A stretch of DNA of 8,295 nt from Myxococcales bacterium UBA5297 (GCA_002408385.1 DHSB01000156.1:99410-107704), one strand, 5' to 3'; positions 1-7,384 are shown, counted from the first letter of the stretch. The notes: generated from the sequence alone by a model not told the origin. A program made the numbers and translations.

Positions 1-336
1 GTCCCCGGTGCGGCGCCTTCCCCTGAGCCCGCGGGCAAGACCTATGAGGTGCAGCGGGGCGACAGCCTCTACACCATCGCCAGGAAGCTCGGGACGACTC
101 CGGACGCGCTGATGGAGCTCAACGGCATCCGTGATCCCAACGGCCTGCAGGTCGGCCAGCTTCTCAAGGTCCCCGGTGCGGCGCCTTCCCCCGAGCCCGC
201 GGGCAAGACCTATGAGGTGCAGCGCGGCGACAGCTTCTACACCATCGCCCGGCAGTTCAACACGACCGCCGAAGCGCTCATGGCGCACAACGCCATCCGC
301 GATCCCAACAGCCTGCAGCCCGGGCAGGTCCTGAAG
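1..336 (+). repeat. Tandem 168-bp coding repeat (LysM modules)
   Basis: Bases 1-72 and 169-240 match except at three positions, giving a period of exactly 168 bp (56 codons). The matching part covers the Pro-rich linker and the first strand of the LysM module. The remainder of each unit (73-168 against 241-336) is clearly more diverged, although it still encodes the same module. This looks like module duplication with local homogenisation. The window edge cuts the array, so further units upstream are likely. Confidence 0.85.
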
Positions 337-831
337 ATTCCCGAGTCGTCGACCTCGGGCCCGACCCCCGGCCCCACGCAGATCGATCCGGGCGGCGCGC
401 TGCCGAACGTCGAGGACAAGCAGTACACCTTCGAGGAGCTGTGGCCGGCCATCCAGCGCTTCTCGGCGCAGTACGGGGCCGATCCCAAGATCGTGGCCGG
501 CATCGTCAAGCAGGAGTCGACCTTCAAGAATTGGCAGGTGCACCGCGACGGCACCGGGCACGGGCTCATCGGCCTCGACGACAACGGCGAGCTGCCGCGG
601 TTCGAGAAGTGGTCCGGAATCCGCGTGGGCCGCGGGCGCAACGCCGCCAGCATCCCGCCAGAGAGGCAGATCGAGTACCTGGCCAAGACCATCGGGGAGC
701 TGACCGCGAAGCACCGCAGCGGTTGGGCGGCCGCCCGCGCCTGGCACCGCGGCGACTACTGGGCGATGAACGACGCGAAGGGCTACCGGTACGAGAGCTA
801 CATCCGGCAGCACGTCGCCGAGCTGTTCTAG
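1..831 (+). CDS. LysM-repeat protein with C-terminal lysozyme/transglycosylase-like domain (5' partial)
   Basis: Probably an exported cell-wall enzyme: LysM modules bind N-acetylglucosamine-containing glycan and the C-terminal domain would cut peptidoglycan. The reading frame is open from base 1, so the GTG at 49 is an internal valine and the true start and any signal peptide lie outside the window. Of the 276 visible residues, 1-14 are a Pro/Ala linker following an earlier module, 15-58 and 71-114 are two LysM modules (each YEVQRGDS...YTIAR...LKVP/LKIP), about 115-140 is a Pro/Gly linker, and about 141-276 is the putative catalytic domain. There Glu172 in IVKQEST fits the catalytic Glu-Ser of SLT/lysozyme-fold enzymes, GHGLIGLDD (187-195) fits the GLMQ-like motif, and AARAWHRGD (244-252) fits the usual AYNAG-like motif. 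The LysM call is firm. The catalytic call is likely, but the motifs are divergent and the domain could be a phage-type or inactive relative. The gene ends convergently with smc. Confidence 0.85.
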   Translation, partial: VPGAAPSPEPAGKTYEVQRGDSLYTIARKLGTTPDALMELNGIRDPNGLQVGQLLKVPGAAPSPEPAGKTYEVQRGDSFYTIARQFNTTAEALMAHNAIRDPNSLQPGQVLKIPESSTSGPTPGPTQIDPGGALPNVEDKQYTFEELWPAIQRFSAQYGADPKIVAGIVKQESTFKNWQVHRDGTGHGLIGLDDNGELPRFEKWSGIRVGRGRNAASIPPERQIEYLAKTIGELTAKHRSGWAAARAWHRGDYWAMNDAKGYRYESYIRQHVAELF

Positions 832-854
832 GCCTTCGACACCGCGCAGTAGTA

Positions 855-872
855 CGGAGGGCCGGCCCTCCG
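855..872. other. Perfect 18-bp GC palindrome after the LysM gene
   Basis: CGGAGGGCCGGCCCTCCG equals its own reverse complement. As RNA it can form a 7-bp stem with a CCGG loop, 24 bases after the stop codon of the LysM gene. No T-run follows on the + strand, so it is a weak candidate for the end of that transcript (a 3'-stabilising hairpin, or a terminator lacking a U-tract). A chance GC palindrome is also possible. Confidence 0.4.
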
Positions 873-880
873 ACACCGTG

Positions 881-918
881 ACGAACAAAGGCGGCGAGGG
901 CCAAAGCCCTCGCCGCCT
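881..918 (-). terminator. Intrinsic terminator of smc
   Basis: A perfect 12-bp inverted repeat (890-901 with 906-917, extended by the A889-T918 pair) encloses a 4-base loop. Read on the - strand, the hairpin is followed at once by TTTGTTCGTC, the T-rich tail expected of a Rho-independent terminator. It begins 26 bases after the smc stop codon. On the + strand no T-run follows, so it seems to serve smc only. Confidence 0.8.
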
Positions 919-943
919 CGTAGATCCGCGCTCGCCTCGTCGC

Positions 944-3900
944 CTAGTTCGAGTTGGCCGCCGGCTGCAGCTCGTCGGCCATTTGCTTGAGCTTGACGTT
1001 GACGAGCTTGGAGACGCCGGGCTCCTCCATGGTCACGCCGTAGAGCGTGTCGGCGATCTGCATCGTCTTCTTGTTGTGGGTGATGAGGATGAACTGGCTG
1101 ATCTTGCTCATCTCGCGCACCAGGTCGTTGTAGCGGCCGACGTTGCCCTCGTCGAGCGGCGCGTCCACCTCGTCGAGCAGGCAGAACGGGGTCGGCTTGA
1201 TGAGGAAGATGGCGAAGATCAGCGAGACCGCGGTCAGGGCCTTCTCGCCGCCGGAGAGCAGGTTGACGCTCTGCAGCTTCTTGCCCGGCGGCTGCGCCAT
1301 GATCTCGATGCCCGGCTCGCCGCCCTCCTCGCTCTCGATGAGCACCAGGCCCGCGCGCCCGCCGTTGAACAGGCGCGGGAAGACCTGCTGGAACTTCTCG
1401 TTGATGGCGTCGAAGGCCTGCCCGAAGCGCTCCTTCGAGGTCTTGTTGATGCGGACGATCGCCTTCTTGAGCTGCGAGAGCGACTGCTCGAGGTCCTTCT
1501 TCTGCTTGCTCAGGAACTCGTAGCGCTCGGCCAACTCGGCGTGCTCCTCGATGGCCGTCAGGTTGATCTCGCCCATCCGCTCGACCTGGTCGCGCAGGTC
1601 CTTGAGCTTCTCCTGCGCCTCGGCGCTCGGCGGCGGCAGACAGTGGTAGCTCGTCAGCTCGTACGTCAGCTCGACGGCGTGGCGGTCGCGGATGCTGTCG
1701 ACCAGGTGCGTCAGCTCGAGCTGGTACTCGCGCTCCTTGAGGGCGCTCTCGGACAGCCCGCTCTGCAGCTCCTCGAGCCGCTTGCGCACCCCGCGCAGCT
1801 CCGACTCCTCGGCCCGCACCCGGGAGGCGAGCTCCTCGTAGGCCTCGCGCGCCGAGTGCTGCTCGGCGCCGAGCCTCTCCATCTCGTTGGCGAGCCGCGC
1901 GATGTCCGAGGTCGTCGACCCCAGCGTCTGCTCGAGCTCGGTGCGCCGGTGGCTCGCTTGCTCCACGGTCGTCTCGAGGCGCGCGCGGCGCTCGGCCAGC
2001 TCGGTCCGGGTGGTCTCGGCGCGCGCGAGGGCGCGGTCGATGCCCTCGCGCCGCTCGAAGTCGGCCGCGACCTTCACCTGCAGCTCGGTGCGCTCGGCGT
2101 TCAGGTCGTTGACCTTGGCCCGCAGCGTGGCGAGCGACTCGGACAGCTCGCGCACGCGGGCCTCGCGCGTCTCGCGCTCGCTCTCGGCCTGCGCGCTCTG
2201 GCCGGCCGCCGAGGTCTCCTCGGCCGAGAACTCGGAGAGCGCCCGCTGCATCAGCTCGACGTCGCGGTCGAGCCGCTCCATCCGCTCGCGCGCCTGGGCG
2301 AGGTCCTCGCTCGCCTTGTGCAGGTCCTTCTCCTGCTCGACGACCGAGAGCGCCTCGGAGTGCGTGTCGTTCGACAGCCCCTTGAGCGCCTCCTCGATGC
2401 GCCCGATGCGCTCGGAGAGCCGGCGGTGGCGCTCCTGGCAGACCTTGTACTCGGCCTCGGCGCGCGTCAGGTGCTCGGTCAGCTCGACGATCTCGCGCTT
2501 CTTGTGCAGGGCGCCGACGCCGGGGCCCTCGAGCGCGCCGGCGCAGACCGCGCCGGTCGGCTCGATCACCTCGCCCTCGAGCGTGACCACCGTCTGCGGG
2601 CGGCCGGTCTTCGAGTAGGCGACCGCGGCCTGCAGGTCCTGGACGATGACCACGTTGCCGAGCAGGTGGCGCACCAGCAGGGTGTAGTCGGCCTCGTACT
2701 CGACCATCTCCACCGCGGCGCCGACCACCCCGGGCACCGAGGTGTCGACCGGCTGCGGCTCGCCCGCCGCGAGGTCGAGCGGCAGGAAGGTGCCGCGGCC
2801 CTCCTGGGCCTCCTTGAGGAAGGCGACCAGGTCGAAGGCCGCCTCGCGGCTGTCGACGACGATGGCCTGCAGCCTCTCGCCCAGGGCCGACTCGATGGCC
2901 CGCTCGATCTCGGCCGGGGCGCGCACCACGTCGGAGACGAGCCCGAGCACGCCCTTGTCGCGGGGCTTGTTGCCGGCGCGGTTCATCACCGCGCGCACGC
3001 CGCGCCCGTAGCCCTCGTAGTTGCGCTGGATCTCCTCGAGCGAGCGCAGCCGGGAGCGATGGTCGCCCAGCTCCTCGCGCATGGCGATGAGCTGGGCCTC
3101 GTTCTCCATGAACTCGCGCCGCGCCAGCTCGAGCGACTGCTCCTCGCCGACGCGCTGCTCCTCGAGGGCGAGCTTGAGCTGGCGGGAGACGCCGAGCTTG
3201 ACGACGAAGCCCGAGCGCGCCTCCTCGATGGTGGCCGCGCGCCTCTGCAGCTCCTCGCGCTCGGCATGCGTGCGCTCGATGCGCTGCTCGAGGTCGGCCC
3301 GCTGGCGGGCCAGGTTCTCGAGGTGGCTCTTGCCCGAGGCGATGCGCGAGAGCGCGCTGACGAGCAGCGCCCGCTCGTGCTCGAGCTTCTGGGCGACGGT
3401 CCCCTCCTCGTCGGAGAGCGCGGCGAAGATGTCGCGCACCTCGAGCATGCGCTTCTCGTCGTCGGTGGCCAGCCCGTCGAGCGAGCTCTTCTGGCCGACG
3501 AGCCCCTCGAGCTCGGCGTCGATCGTCTGCTGGGCGGCGGCGATCTCGGCAAGCTCGCGCTCGGCCTCCTCGATGCGCCGGCGCCCCTGCTCGCTCTCGC
3601 GGCCGTAGCTCTCGAGGTTGGCCTGCCCGACCTTCAGGTCGTTGTCGGTCTGGTGGGCCTTCTCGGTCAGCTCGGCGAGCGCCTTCTCGTCGTGGGCGAG
3701 CTGGTCGCGCAGCCGCTCGAGGCTCGCCTCGGCGGCGAGCACCCGCTCGGCCAGCTCGCGCTCCTCGCCCCCGAGGCCGGCGGCCGACTCGCGGGCGGCG
3801 CGGGCGAGCGCGCTCAGCTCGAGGTAGCGCAGGGTCGCGGTGTGCAGCTCGATCTCGCGCATCTCGGCCTTGAGCCGCTTGTACTTCTCGGCCTTGCGCG

Positions 3901-4537
3901 CCTGGCGGTTGAGGCTGTCGAGCCGCTTGCCGAGCTCGCCGACGATGTCCCCGACCCGCACCAGGTTCTGCTCGGTGTAGTCCATCTTGCGCTCGGCCGC
4001 CTTGCGGCGGCTCTTGTAGCGCGTGATGCCCGCGGCCTCCTCGATGAGCGAGCGCCGGTCCTCGGGCTTGGCCGAGACGATGAGGCCGATGCGGCCCTGC
4101 TCGATGATCGAGTAGGCCTTGGTGCCCACCCCGGTGCCCAGGAACAGCTCGGTCACGTCGAGCAGGCGGCAGGGCGCCTTGTTGATGGCGTACTCGGAGT
4201 CGCCGTTGCGAAACAGGCGGCGGGTCACCGAGATGTCGCCGAACCCCTGGTACTGCACCGGCAAGAGCTGGGGGTTGTCGTTGGAGAAGGTGATCGTCAC
4301 CTCGGCCATCGACAGCGGGGCCTTCGTCTCGCTGCCGTTGAAGATCACGTCCTCCATCGACCGGCCGCGAAGGTGCTTGGCCGACTGCTCGCCCATCGCC
4401 CAGCGGATGGCGTCGACGACGTTCGACTTGCCGCAGCCGTTGGGGCCGAGCACCCCGGTGATGCCCTCGTCGAAGGCGAAGACGGCCCGGTCCATGAAGG
4501 ACTTGAACCCACAAATTTCCAGCCGCTTGATGCGCAT
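944..4537 (-). CDS. smc: Chromosome segregation protein SMC
   Basis: ATP-driven SMC subunit that, with ScpA and ScpB in the usual bacterial complex, organises and segregates the chromosome. It has 1197 residues, normal for the family, with all expected parts. The N-terminal head carries Walker A GPNGCGKSN (31-39) and Q-loop Gln147 in EQGRIGLI. A coiled coil runs from about 165 to 515, the hinge from about 520 to 667 (ending VIEPTGAVCAG), and a second coiled coil from about 675 to 1040. The C-terminal head has the signature LSGGE (1094-1098), Walker B FCLLDE with Glu1123, and switch His1154 in LITHNKK. The frame stays open 30 codons upstream to 4627. I chose the ATG at 4535-4537 because MRIKRLEICGFKSF is the standard family start, GGAGAG lies four bases before it, and the likely promoter places the transcript start near the upstream ATG. 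No scpA or scpB is in the window. The gene appears intact. Confidence 0.97.
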   Translation of the reverse strand: MRIKRLEICGFKSFMDRAVFAFDEGITGVLGPNGCGKSNVVDAIRWAMGEQSAKHLRGRSMEDVIFNGSETKAPLSMAEVTITFSNDNPQLLPVQYQGFGDISVTRRLFRNGDSEYAINKAPCRLLDVTELFLGTGVGTKAYSIIEQGRIGLIVSAKPEDRRSLIEEAAGITRYKSRRKAAERKMDYTEQNLVRVGDIVGELGKRLDSLNRQARKAEKYKRLKAEMREIELHTATLRYLELSALARAARESAAGLGGEERELAERVLAAEASLERLRDQLAHDEKALAELTEKAHQTDNDLKVGQANLESYGRESEQGRRRIEEAERELAEIAAAQQTIDAELEGLVGQKSSLDGLATDDEKRMLEVRDIFAALSDEEGTVAQKLEHERALLVSALSRIASGKSHLENLARQRADLEQRIERTHAEREELQRRAATIEEARSGFVVKLGVSRQLKLALEEQRVGEEQSLELARREFMENEAQLIAMREELGDHRSRLRSLEEIQRNYEGYGRGVRAVMNRAGNKPRDKGVLGLVSDVVRAPAEIERAIESALGERLQAIVVDSREAAFDLVAFLKEAQEGRGTFLPLDLAAGEPQPVDTSVPGVVGAAVEMVEYEADYTLLVRHLLGNVVIVQDLQAAVAYSKTGRPQTVVTLEGEVIEPTGAVCAGALEGPGVGALHKKREIVELTEHLTRAEAEYKVCQERHRRLSERIGRIEEALKGLSNDTHSEALSVVEQEKDLHKASEDLAQARERMERLDRDVELMQRALSEFSAEETSAAGQSAQAESERETREARVRELSESLATLRAKVNDLNAERTELQVKVAADFERREGIDRALARAETTRTELAERRARLETTVEQASHRRTELEQTLGSTTSDIARLANEMERLGAEQHSAREAYEELASRVRAEESELRGVRKRLEELQSGLSESALKEREYQLELTHLVDSIRDRHAVELTYELTSYHCLPPPSAEAQEKLKDLRDQVERMGEINLTAIEEHAELAERYEFLSKQKKDLEQSLSQLKKAIVRINKTSKERFGQAFDAINEKFQQVFPRLFNGGRAGLVLIESEEGGEPGIEIMAQPPGKKLQSVNLLSGGEKALTAVSLIFAIFLIKPTPFCLLDEVDAPLDEGNVGRYNDLVREMSKISQFILITHNKKTMQIADTLYGVTMEEPGVSKLVNVKLKQMADELQPAANSN

Positions 4538-4631
4538 CTGGCTCTCCGAGCCCGCGAAGAACGGTTGGTTGGGCCCCGCAAGAACGAACCGCCCGCGGGG
4601 CTGGTTGAACTCCCGGCGAGCGGTCACTCGC

Positions 4632-4667
4632 CGTGTAGCATGCCCGCAACTGTCCCATCAAGGTCAA
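4632..4667 (-). promoter_or_regulatory. Possible sigma-70-type promoter of smc
   Basis: On the - strand, TTGACC (4662-4667) and TTGATG (4656-4661) lie side by side as candidate -35 boxes. TTGATG is followed after 18 bases by TGC-TACACG (-10 at 4632-4637, with the TG of an extended -10). Transcription would begin near 4624 and leave a leader of about 87 bases before the ATG at 4537. The -10 match is modest. The position, between the DUF4338 gene and smc, is what makes it plausible. Confidence 0.4.
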
Positions 4668-4772
4668 ACACAGCCGACGGTAGGGCCGCGATCCGGCCGC
4701 CACCACGGGTAGTGGCGGGGCGCGGTCGGGGAGGTCTCGGGGCTGGTCTTCGGCTCATGGCAGTCGCTCCAG

Positions 4773-4801
4773 AAAAAAGGTCGAATCCGCAGGGCGTGCG
4801 G
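4773..4801 (-). terminator. Possible intrinsic terminator of the DUF4338 gene
   Basis: On the - strand, directly after the TAG stop, CCGCA and TGCGG form a 5-bp GC stem with a 5-base loop (4787-4801), and eight bases later comes a run of six T (4773-4778). The short stem and the gap before the T-run make it weaker than the other two terminators in the window. If it works, it separates this gene from smc, which lies on the same strand 267 bases downstream. Confidence 0.4.
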
Positions 4802-4804
4802 CCG

Positions 4805-5806
4805 CTAGCCGTCTGGGGCCGGGGCCGCGAAGGGTGGCCGGGCCGGCCAGCAGGCCCTCCAGGCGCGGTCGCGCGGCAGGCGGTGTGCGAGCTGTGGGGT
4901 GCGGCGCGCGTCGTGGTGCGCCGGCAGGGCGCCCTCGAGCAGCCGGCCGCGGGCCGCGCGGTGCAGTTCGTAGACGAAGAGGCCCTTGGGCGAGCCGGTG
5001 TGCAGGTAGGCGTTGCCGCGCTTGCTGCGGCCCGCGGTCTGTCCGAGCAGGGTCCAGTTGGCCGCGCGGTAGCAGGTGCCGCGGAAGCGGGCGAGGTCGA
5101 CGAAGGTCTCGGCGAGCACCACCGGGTGGTTCCAGCGCACCTGCCAGTCGGCGCTCAGGCGCCGCAGGTTGAGCGCGAGCACCTTGGAGGCCAGGTGCGG
5201 GATGCGCACCCAGGGCGGGACGAGGAAGCGGGTGTTGTTGGCGACCAGGTGCAGGTTGCGCTGCTTGAGCCGCTCGTCCCAGCCGACGAACCGCTCGCGC
5301 AGCGGGACGTGGAGCGCGGCGCCGGTCCAGCCGAGCAGCGCGACCAGCTCCTGGCCGAGGAAGGCCGCATAGAGCAGGTGCTCGCCGACCATCGGCTTGT
5401 CGCCGAGGGAGTGATAGCGGCGCATGAACAGCCGCCAGCCGGCGCGCTCCTCGGGCTCGATGGGGCGCACGGTGAGCGGGCCGAAGTCGCGCAACGAGCC
5501 GTGCAGTTCGGTCCAGGCGAGCGCGACGAGCTCGTGCGGCAGGGCCGGCAGCTCGCGCCGGCCCTGGCCGGTGCGGCGCGAGGCGGGCAGCCTGATGAGG
5601 CCGCGCTGCTCGAGCCGAAGCAGCAGGTCGCGGCAGGCGACCAGGCTCGGCTCGCCGTTGCGCTGGCGCCACCCCCAGGCGTCGCAGACCTTGCGCAGCA
5701 GCTCGATGCGGCTGTCGGCGCGCTGCGCCTCGCCGCGCAGGAAGCACAGGTCCTCTTCGCGGATGTCGCGGTTGCGGTAGCGCAAAAGCTGGGCGGCAGG
5801 TTGCAT
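4805..5806 (-). CDS. DUF4338 (DruA-like) protein, solitary
   Basis: A 333-residue member of DUF4338 (Pfam PF14236), the family of DruA from the type I Druantia anti-phage system. Residues about 9-74 match the family's N-terminal region (RYRNRDIREEDL; CDAWGWRQRNG; LLRLEQRGLIRLP) and look like a winged-helix DNA-binding segment. Residues about 111-262 are the conserved core: RRYHSLGDKPMVGEHLLY, FVGWDERLKQRNLHLVANN, TRFLVPPWVRIPHLASKVL, ETFVDLARFRGTCYRAANW, GQTAGRSKRG. The C-terminal 50 or so residues are Arg/Ala/Pro-rich and look poorly conserved. The biochemical function is unproven; solitary DUF4338 genes without other Druantia genes are common. No DruB-E, helicase or other defence gene adjoins it. 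The ATG at 5804-5806 fits the family N-terminus and has AAGG six bases before it. The open frame continues upstream to 6733, but that part is repeat-derived and non-family sequence. The start codon lies inside a repeat that recurs at 6467-6777. Confidence 0.9.
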   Translation of the reverse strand: MQPAAQLLRYRNRDIREEDLCFLRGEAQRADSRIELLRKVCDAWGWRQRNGEPSLVACRDLLLRLEQRGLIRLPASRRTGQGRRELPALPHELVALAWTELHGSLRDFGPLTVRPIEPEERAGWRLFMRRYHSLGDKPMVGEHLLYAAFLGQELVALLGWTGAALHVPLRERFVGWDERLKQRNLHLVANNTRFLVPPWVRIPHLASKVLALNLRRLSADWQVRWNHPVVLAETFVDLARFRGTCYRAANWTLLGQTAGRSKRGNAYLHTGSPKGLFVYELHRAARGRLLEGALPAHHDARRTPQLAHRLPRDRAWRACWPARPPFAAPAPDG

Positions 5807-5850
5807 CGACGACCTTATGGCAAGAGACGCCGGAAAACGCCAGCGCAAAG
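5804..5850 (-). repeat. 47-bp repeat copy R1, overlapping the DUF4338 start codon
   Basis: This copy matches the repeats at 6467, 6596 and 6731, with 39 of 47 bases identical to the 6467 copy. On the - strand it runs from a CTTT-CGCTGGCGTTTTCC half, through a variable centre, to a TGCCATAA...CG half that ends exactly with the ATG of the DUF4338 gene. It therefore forms that gene's 5' untranslated region. Similarity stops at the ATG: the next codons differ from those after the other copies. Confidence 0.8.
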
Positions 5851-6466
5851 TTGCGGGCGAGCCGCAGGGCGAGGGGGAGCAAGGCGGGCGGTGAAGGAGG
5901 GCGGGAGCGCCGCCCCGGCGGCCCGCCGGATGAGGTGAGGCCTCCGTGCCGCGCCAAGCTCCCGCGTCCTCGTTCCGGCCCGGCCCGGCCCAACCCCCAA
6001 CCCGCGCGCGACCGCGGGTGAAAGCCCCCTCCCGCGCGCAGCGGGGGAGGGGGTTTGGGGACCTACTCGGCAGAGTTTGACCAGATTGGCAAGAATCTGC
6101 GGCCTGAAGTCTGACGACTGGGGCCTGCCGGCCGCCCCGATCTCCCGGCTCCCTCTTGGTTCCGGCTCGGCCGGCTTGGGGGTAGGTGCGAGGTCTCGCG
6201 AGTAGAGGGGATGAAGCCGTTCGCGGCAGCTCGAAAGCTTGCCAGCCCCCGGTCGCTCTGGGCGAAATCGACCGACCGCGCAGCGTCTCGGCCGGTGCCG
6301 CCTCGTTCTGCAAGCAGTCCCGTTCGCCCGAGTGCTCAAAATGGTTCTCGAGCTCGACTTCGACAGGCAGAGCCAACGCCGCCTCGCTCCACCAAGGCGA
6401 GCGCGAGCGGAGGTCCGTCGGAGGTTCGCTCGATCGTTGGCGGGGACTTGCGGGTCGCGCGGCTTC
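5851..6466. other. Non-coding stretch between repeat R1 and the repeat array
   Basis: No convincing gene. Long open frames exist on both strands, but their translations are Arg/Ser/Pro-rich without domain-like patterns, as expected for stop-poor GC-rich DNA. It contains a strong hairpin at 6025-6053 and a smaller, less GC-rich one (CAGATT/AATCTG, 6082-6099). It also holds a GC-rich inverted repeat around 5900-5927 and a 13-base match at 5964-5976 (gcgtcctcgttcc) to the sequence just before two of the upstream repeat copies. It may hold remnants of decayed elements. Confidence 0.5.
6021..6056. repeat. Strong GC-rich hairpin flanked by AAA/TTT
   Basis: Bases 6025-6035 (ccccctcccgc) pair with 6041-6053 (gcgggggaggggg, two extra G) around a short loop. 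The flanking AAA (6021-6023) and TTT (6054-6056) can extend the stem. Hairpins of this type recur between genes in many GC-rich genomes. On either strand it is followed by only three T, so it could be a weak bidirectional terminator or a dispersed intergenic palindrome. No adjacent gene clearly uses it. Confidence 0.5.
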
Positions 6467-6777
6467 CATCGCCGAGGTTATGGCAAGGCTTGCCGGAAAA
6501 CGCCAGCGGAAAGTCAGCCGATCACGCGCGATCCGCGCGAGTGCTTTGCGCGAGAGTGGCGGCAAGCGCCGATGCGAAGCGGTGCGTCCTCGTTCCATCG
6601 CCGAGGTTATGGCACCGCGATTCGAAAAACGCCAGCGGAAAGCCGACCGCTCAGAGCCACGCGCGATCCGCGCGAGTGCTTTGCGCGTGAGTGGCGGCGA
6701 GCGCCGATGCGAAGTGGTGCGTCCTCGTTCCATCGCCGAGGTTATGGCACCGCGCTTTGGAAAACGTCAGCGCGAAG
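6467..6777 (-). repeat. Tandem array of three 47-bp repeats (R2-R4) with shared spacers
   Basis: R2 (6467-6513), R3 (6596-6642) and R4 (6731-6777) match one another at 40-41 of 47 bases between neighbours and match R1 at the DUF4338 start, all in the same orientation. Variation is concentrated in the middle (about positions 20-30), with both outer parts conserved. R2-R3 and R3-R4 are separated by spacers that end in a common 73-bp sequence (6523-6595 and 6658-6730, 70 of 73 identical) preceded by 9 or 15 unlike bases. The array is therefore a tandem duplication with a unit of about 130 bp. The two halves of each repeat form an imperfect inverted repeat (about 8 of 13 bases between CGCTGGCGTTTTC and the complement of the other end). 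Spacers are repeats themselves, so this is not CRISPR. Confidence 0.85.
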
Positions 6778-7377
6778 GGTTGGTGCTCTCGAGGCCGGGT
6801 CGTGGGCGAGGGCCTGACGCCCCGTCTCCCGCGGGCGGCGAGCAGGATGGCGAGGAAGGCGAAGGTCTCGCGCGTGGATGTCTTCAATCCGGCGCGCGGC
6901 CGCCGCGAGAGTCGGCGTGTCGGTGGGCGGCTGGCGAGCTCATGGCGTTTGGCTCGCGGGCCGCGCGCTCGAAGGCATTGTCCGCGTACCAGCGGCCGGT
7001 GGGTGCCTGCGCTAGCCGGCCGCGAGATCCCGTCTGGGCGTCTCTCAAGGCGGTCGCGCTGTTTGCCCCGACGCCGCGGCTCAAGTGAACCGGGGCGCAG
7101 CGGTTCTTCCCACCGCCAGCGTCGCGCAAGCACTCCAAGCAGATGCCCGAGCGCGAGCGATCGAGCCGCCGCAATCCACGCGGCGATCGATTCCCGGCGG
7201 CTCTTCAGGACCAAAGAACGCGCCCGGCCGCCTGGACCGGGACGCAGGCTGCGAAAGGTGTTGGGGTCGAGTTCTGAGCTCGTTGGGTTACTGCACTTGA
7301 TTCAGGCAACGATTCATGCTCCCGTTTCCTCGTTCCGCGTCGTTTCACCGCCAATTCCGGCCGCGGACACAAGCAGA
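6778..7377. other. Non-coding stretch upstream of the unknown gene
   Basis: I see no supported gene. The open frames on both strands give basic, low-complexity translations. Visible structure: an 8-bp inverted repeat (GCGGCCGG at 6992-6999 with CCGGCCGC at 7016-7023) and a 6-bp one (GAACCG/CGGTTC, 7087-7106). From about 7270 to 7320 base composition falls, as around a promoter, and TTGATT at 7297-7302 is a possible -35 box, but I cannot assign a good -10. The promoter of the gene at 7392 probably lies in this part. Confidence 0.45.
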
Positions 7378-7384
7378 GGGGAGG
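7378..7384 (+). promoter_or_regulatory. Strong ribosome binding site
   Basis: GGGGAGG lies seven bases before the ATG at 7392. It is a near-ideal Shine-Dalgarno sequence and fixes the start of the gene that follows. Confidence 0.8.

Noticed and set aside
4755..4790. A fifth repeat copy downstream of the DUF4338 gene, marking the other end of an element
   Set aside because: It shares only ATGGCA and a run of A at the right spacing. The A-run is better explained as the T-tract of a terminator on the - strand, and the remaining bases do not match.
4805..5806. A Druantia anti-phage system
   Set aside because: Only the DUF4338 gene is present. No DruE-type helicase or other Druantia component is found on either side within the window.
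878..5938. A 1686-codon open frame on the + strand across smc and the DUF4338 gene
   Set aside because: It lies antisense to two clearly recognisable genes, and its translation is Leu/Ala/Gly/Arg-rich repetition. It arises because the codon bias of the real genes removes stops from the opposite frame.
5807..6733. N-terminal extension of the DUF4338 protein by 309 residues in the same frame
   Set aside because: The extension is made of repeat-derived peptides (FRWRF...AITSAMERGRT repeated) and Arg/Pro/Ser-rich filler. The family N-terminus begins just after the ATG at 5806, which also has a ribosome binding site.
6467..6777. CRISPR array
   Set aside because: The repeats are imperfect and 47 bp long, the spacers are long (82 and 88 bp) and themselves nearly identical, and no cas gene is in the window.
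6186..7088. A 300-residue + strand protein with a repeated SIAEVMA...KRQRK motif
   Set aside because: The motif is the translation of the DNA repeat in one frame. The rest has no domain character, there is no good ribosome binding site, and other frames are equally open.
6651..7214. A 187-residue - strand open frame
   Set aside because: It runs through the repeat array, has a highly basic patchwork composition, and shows no ribosome binding site or recognisable domain.
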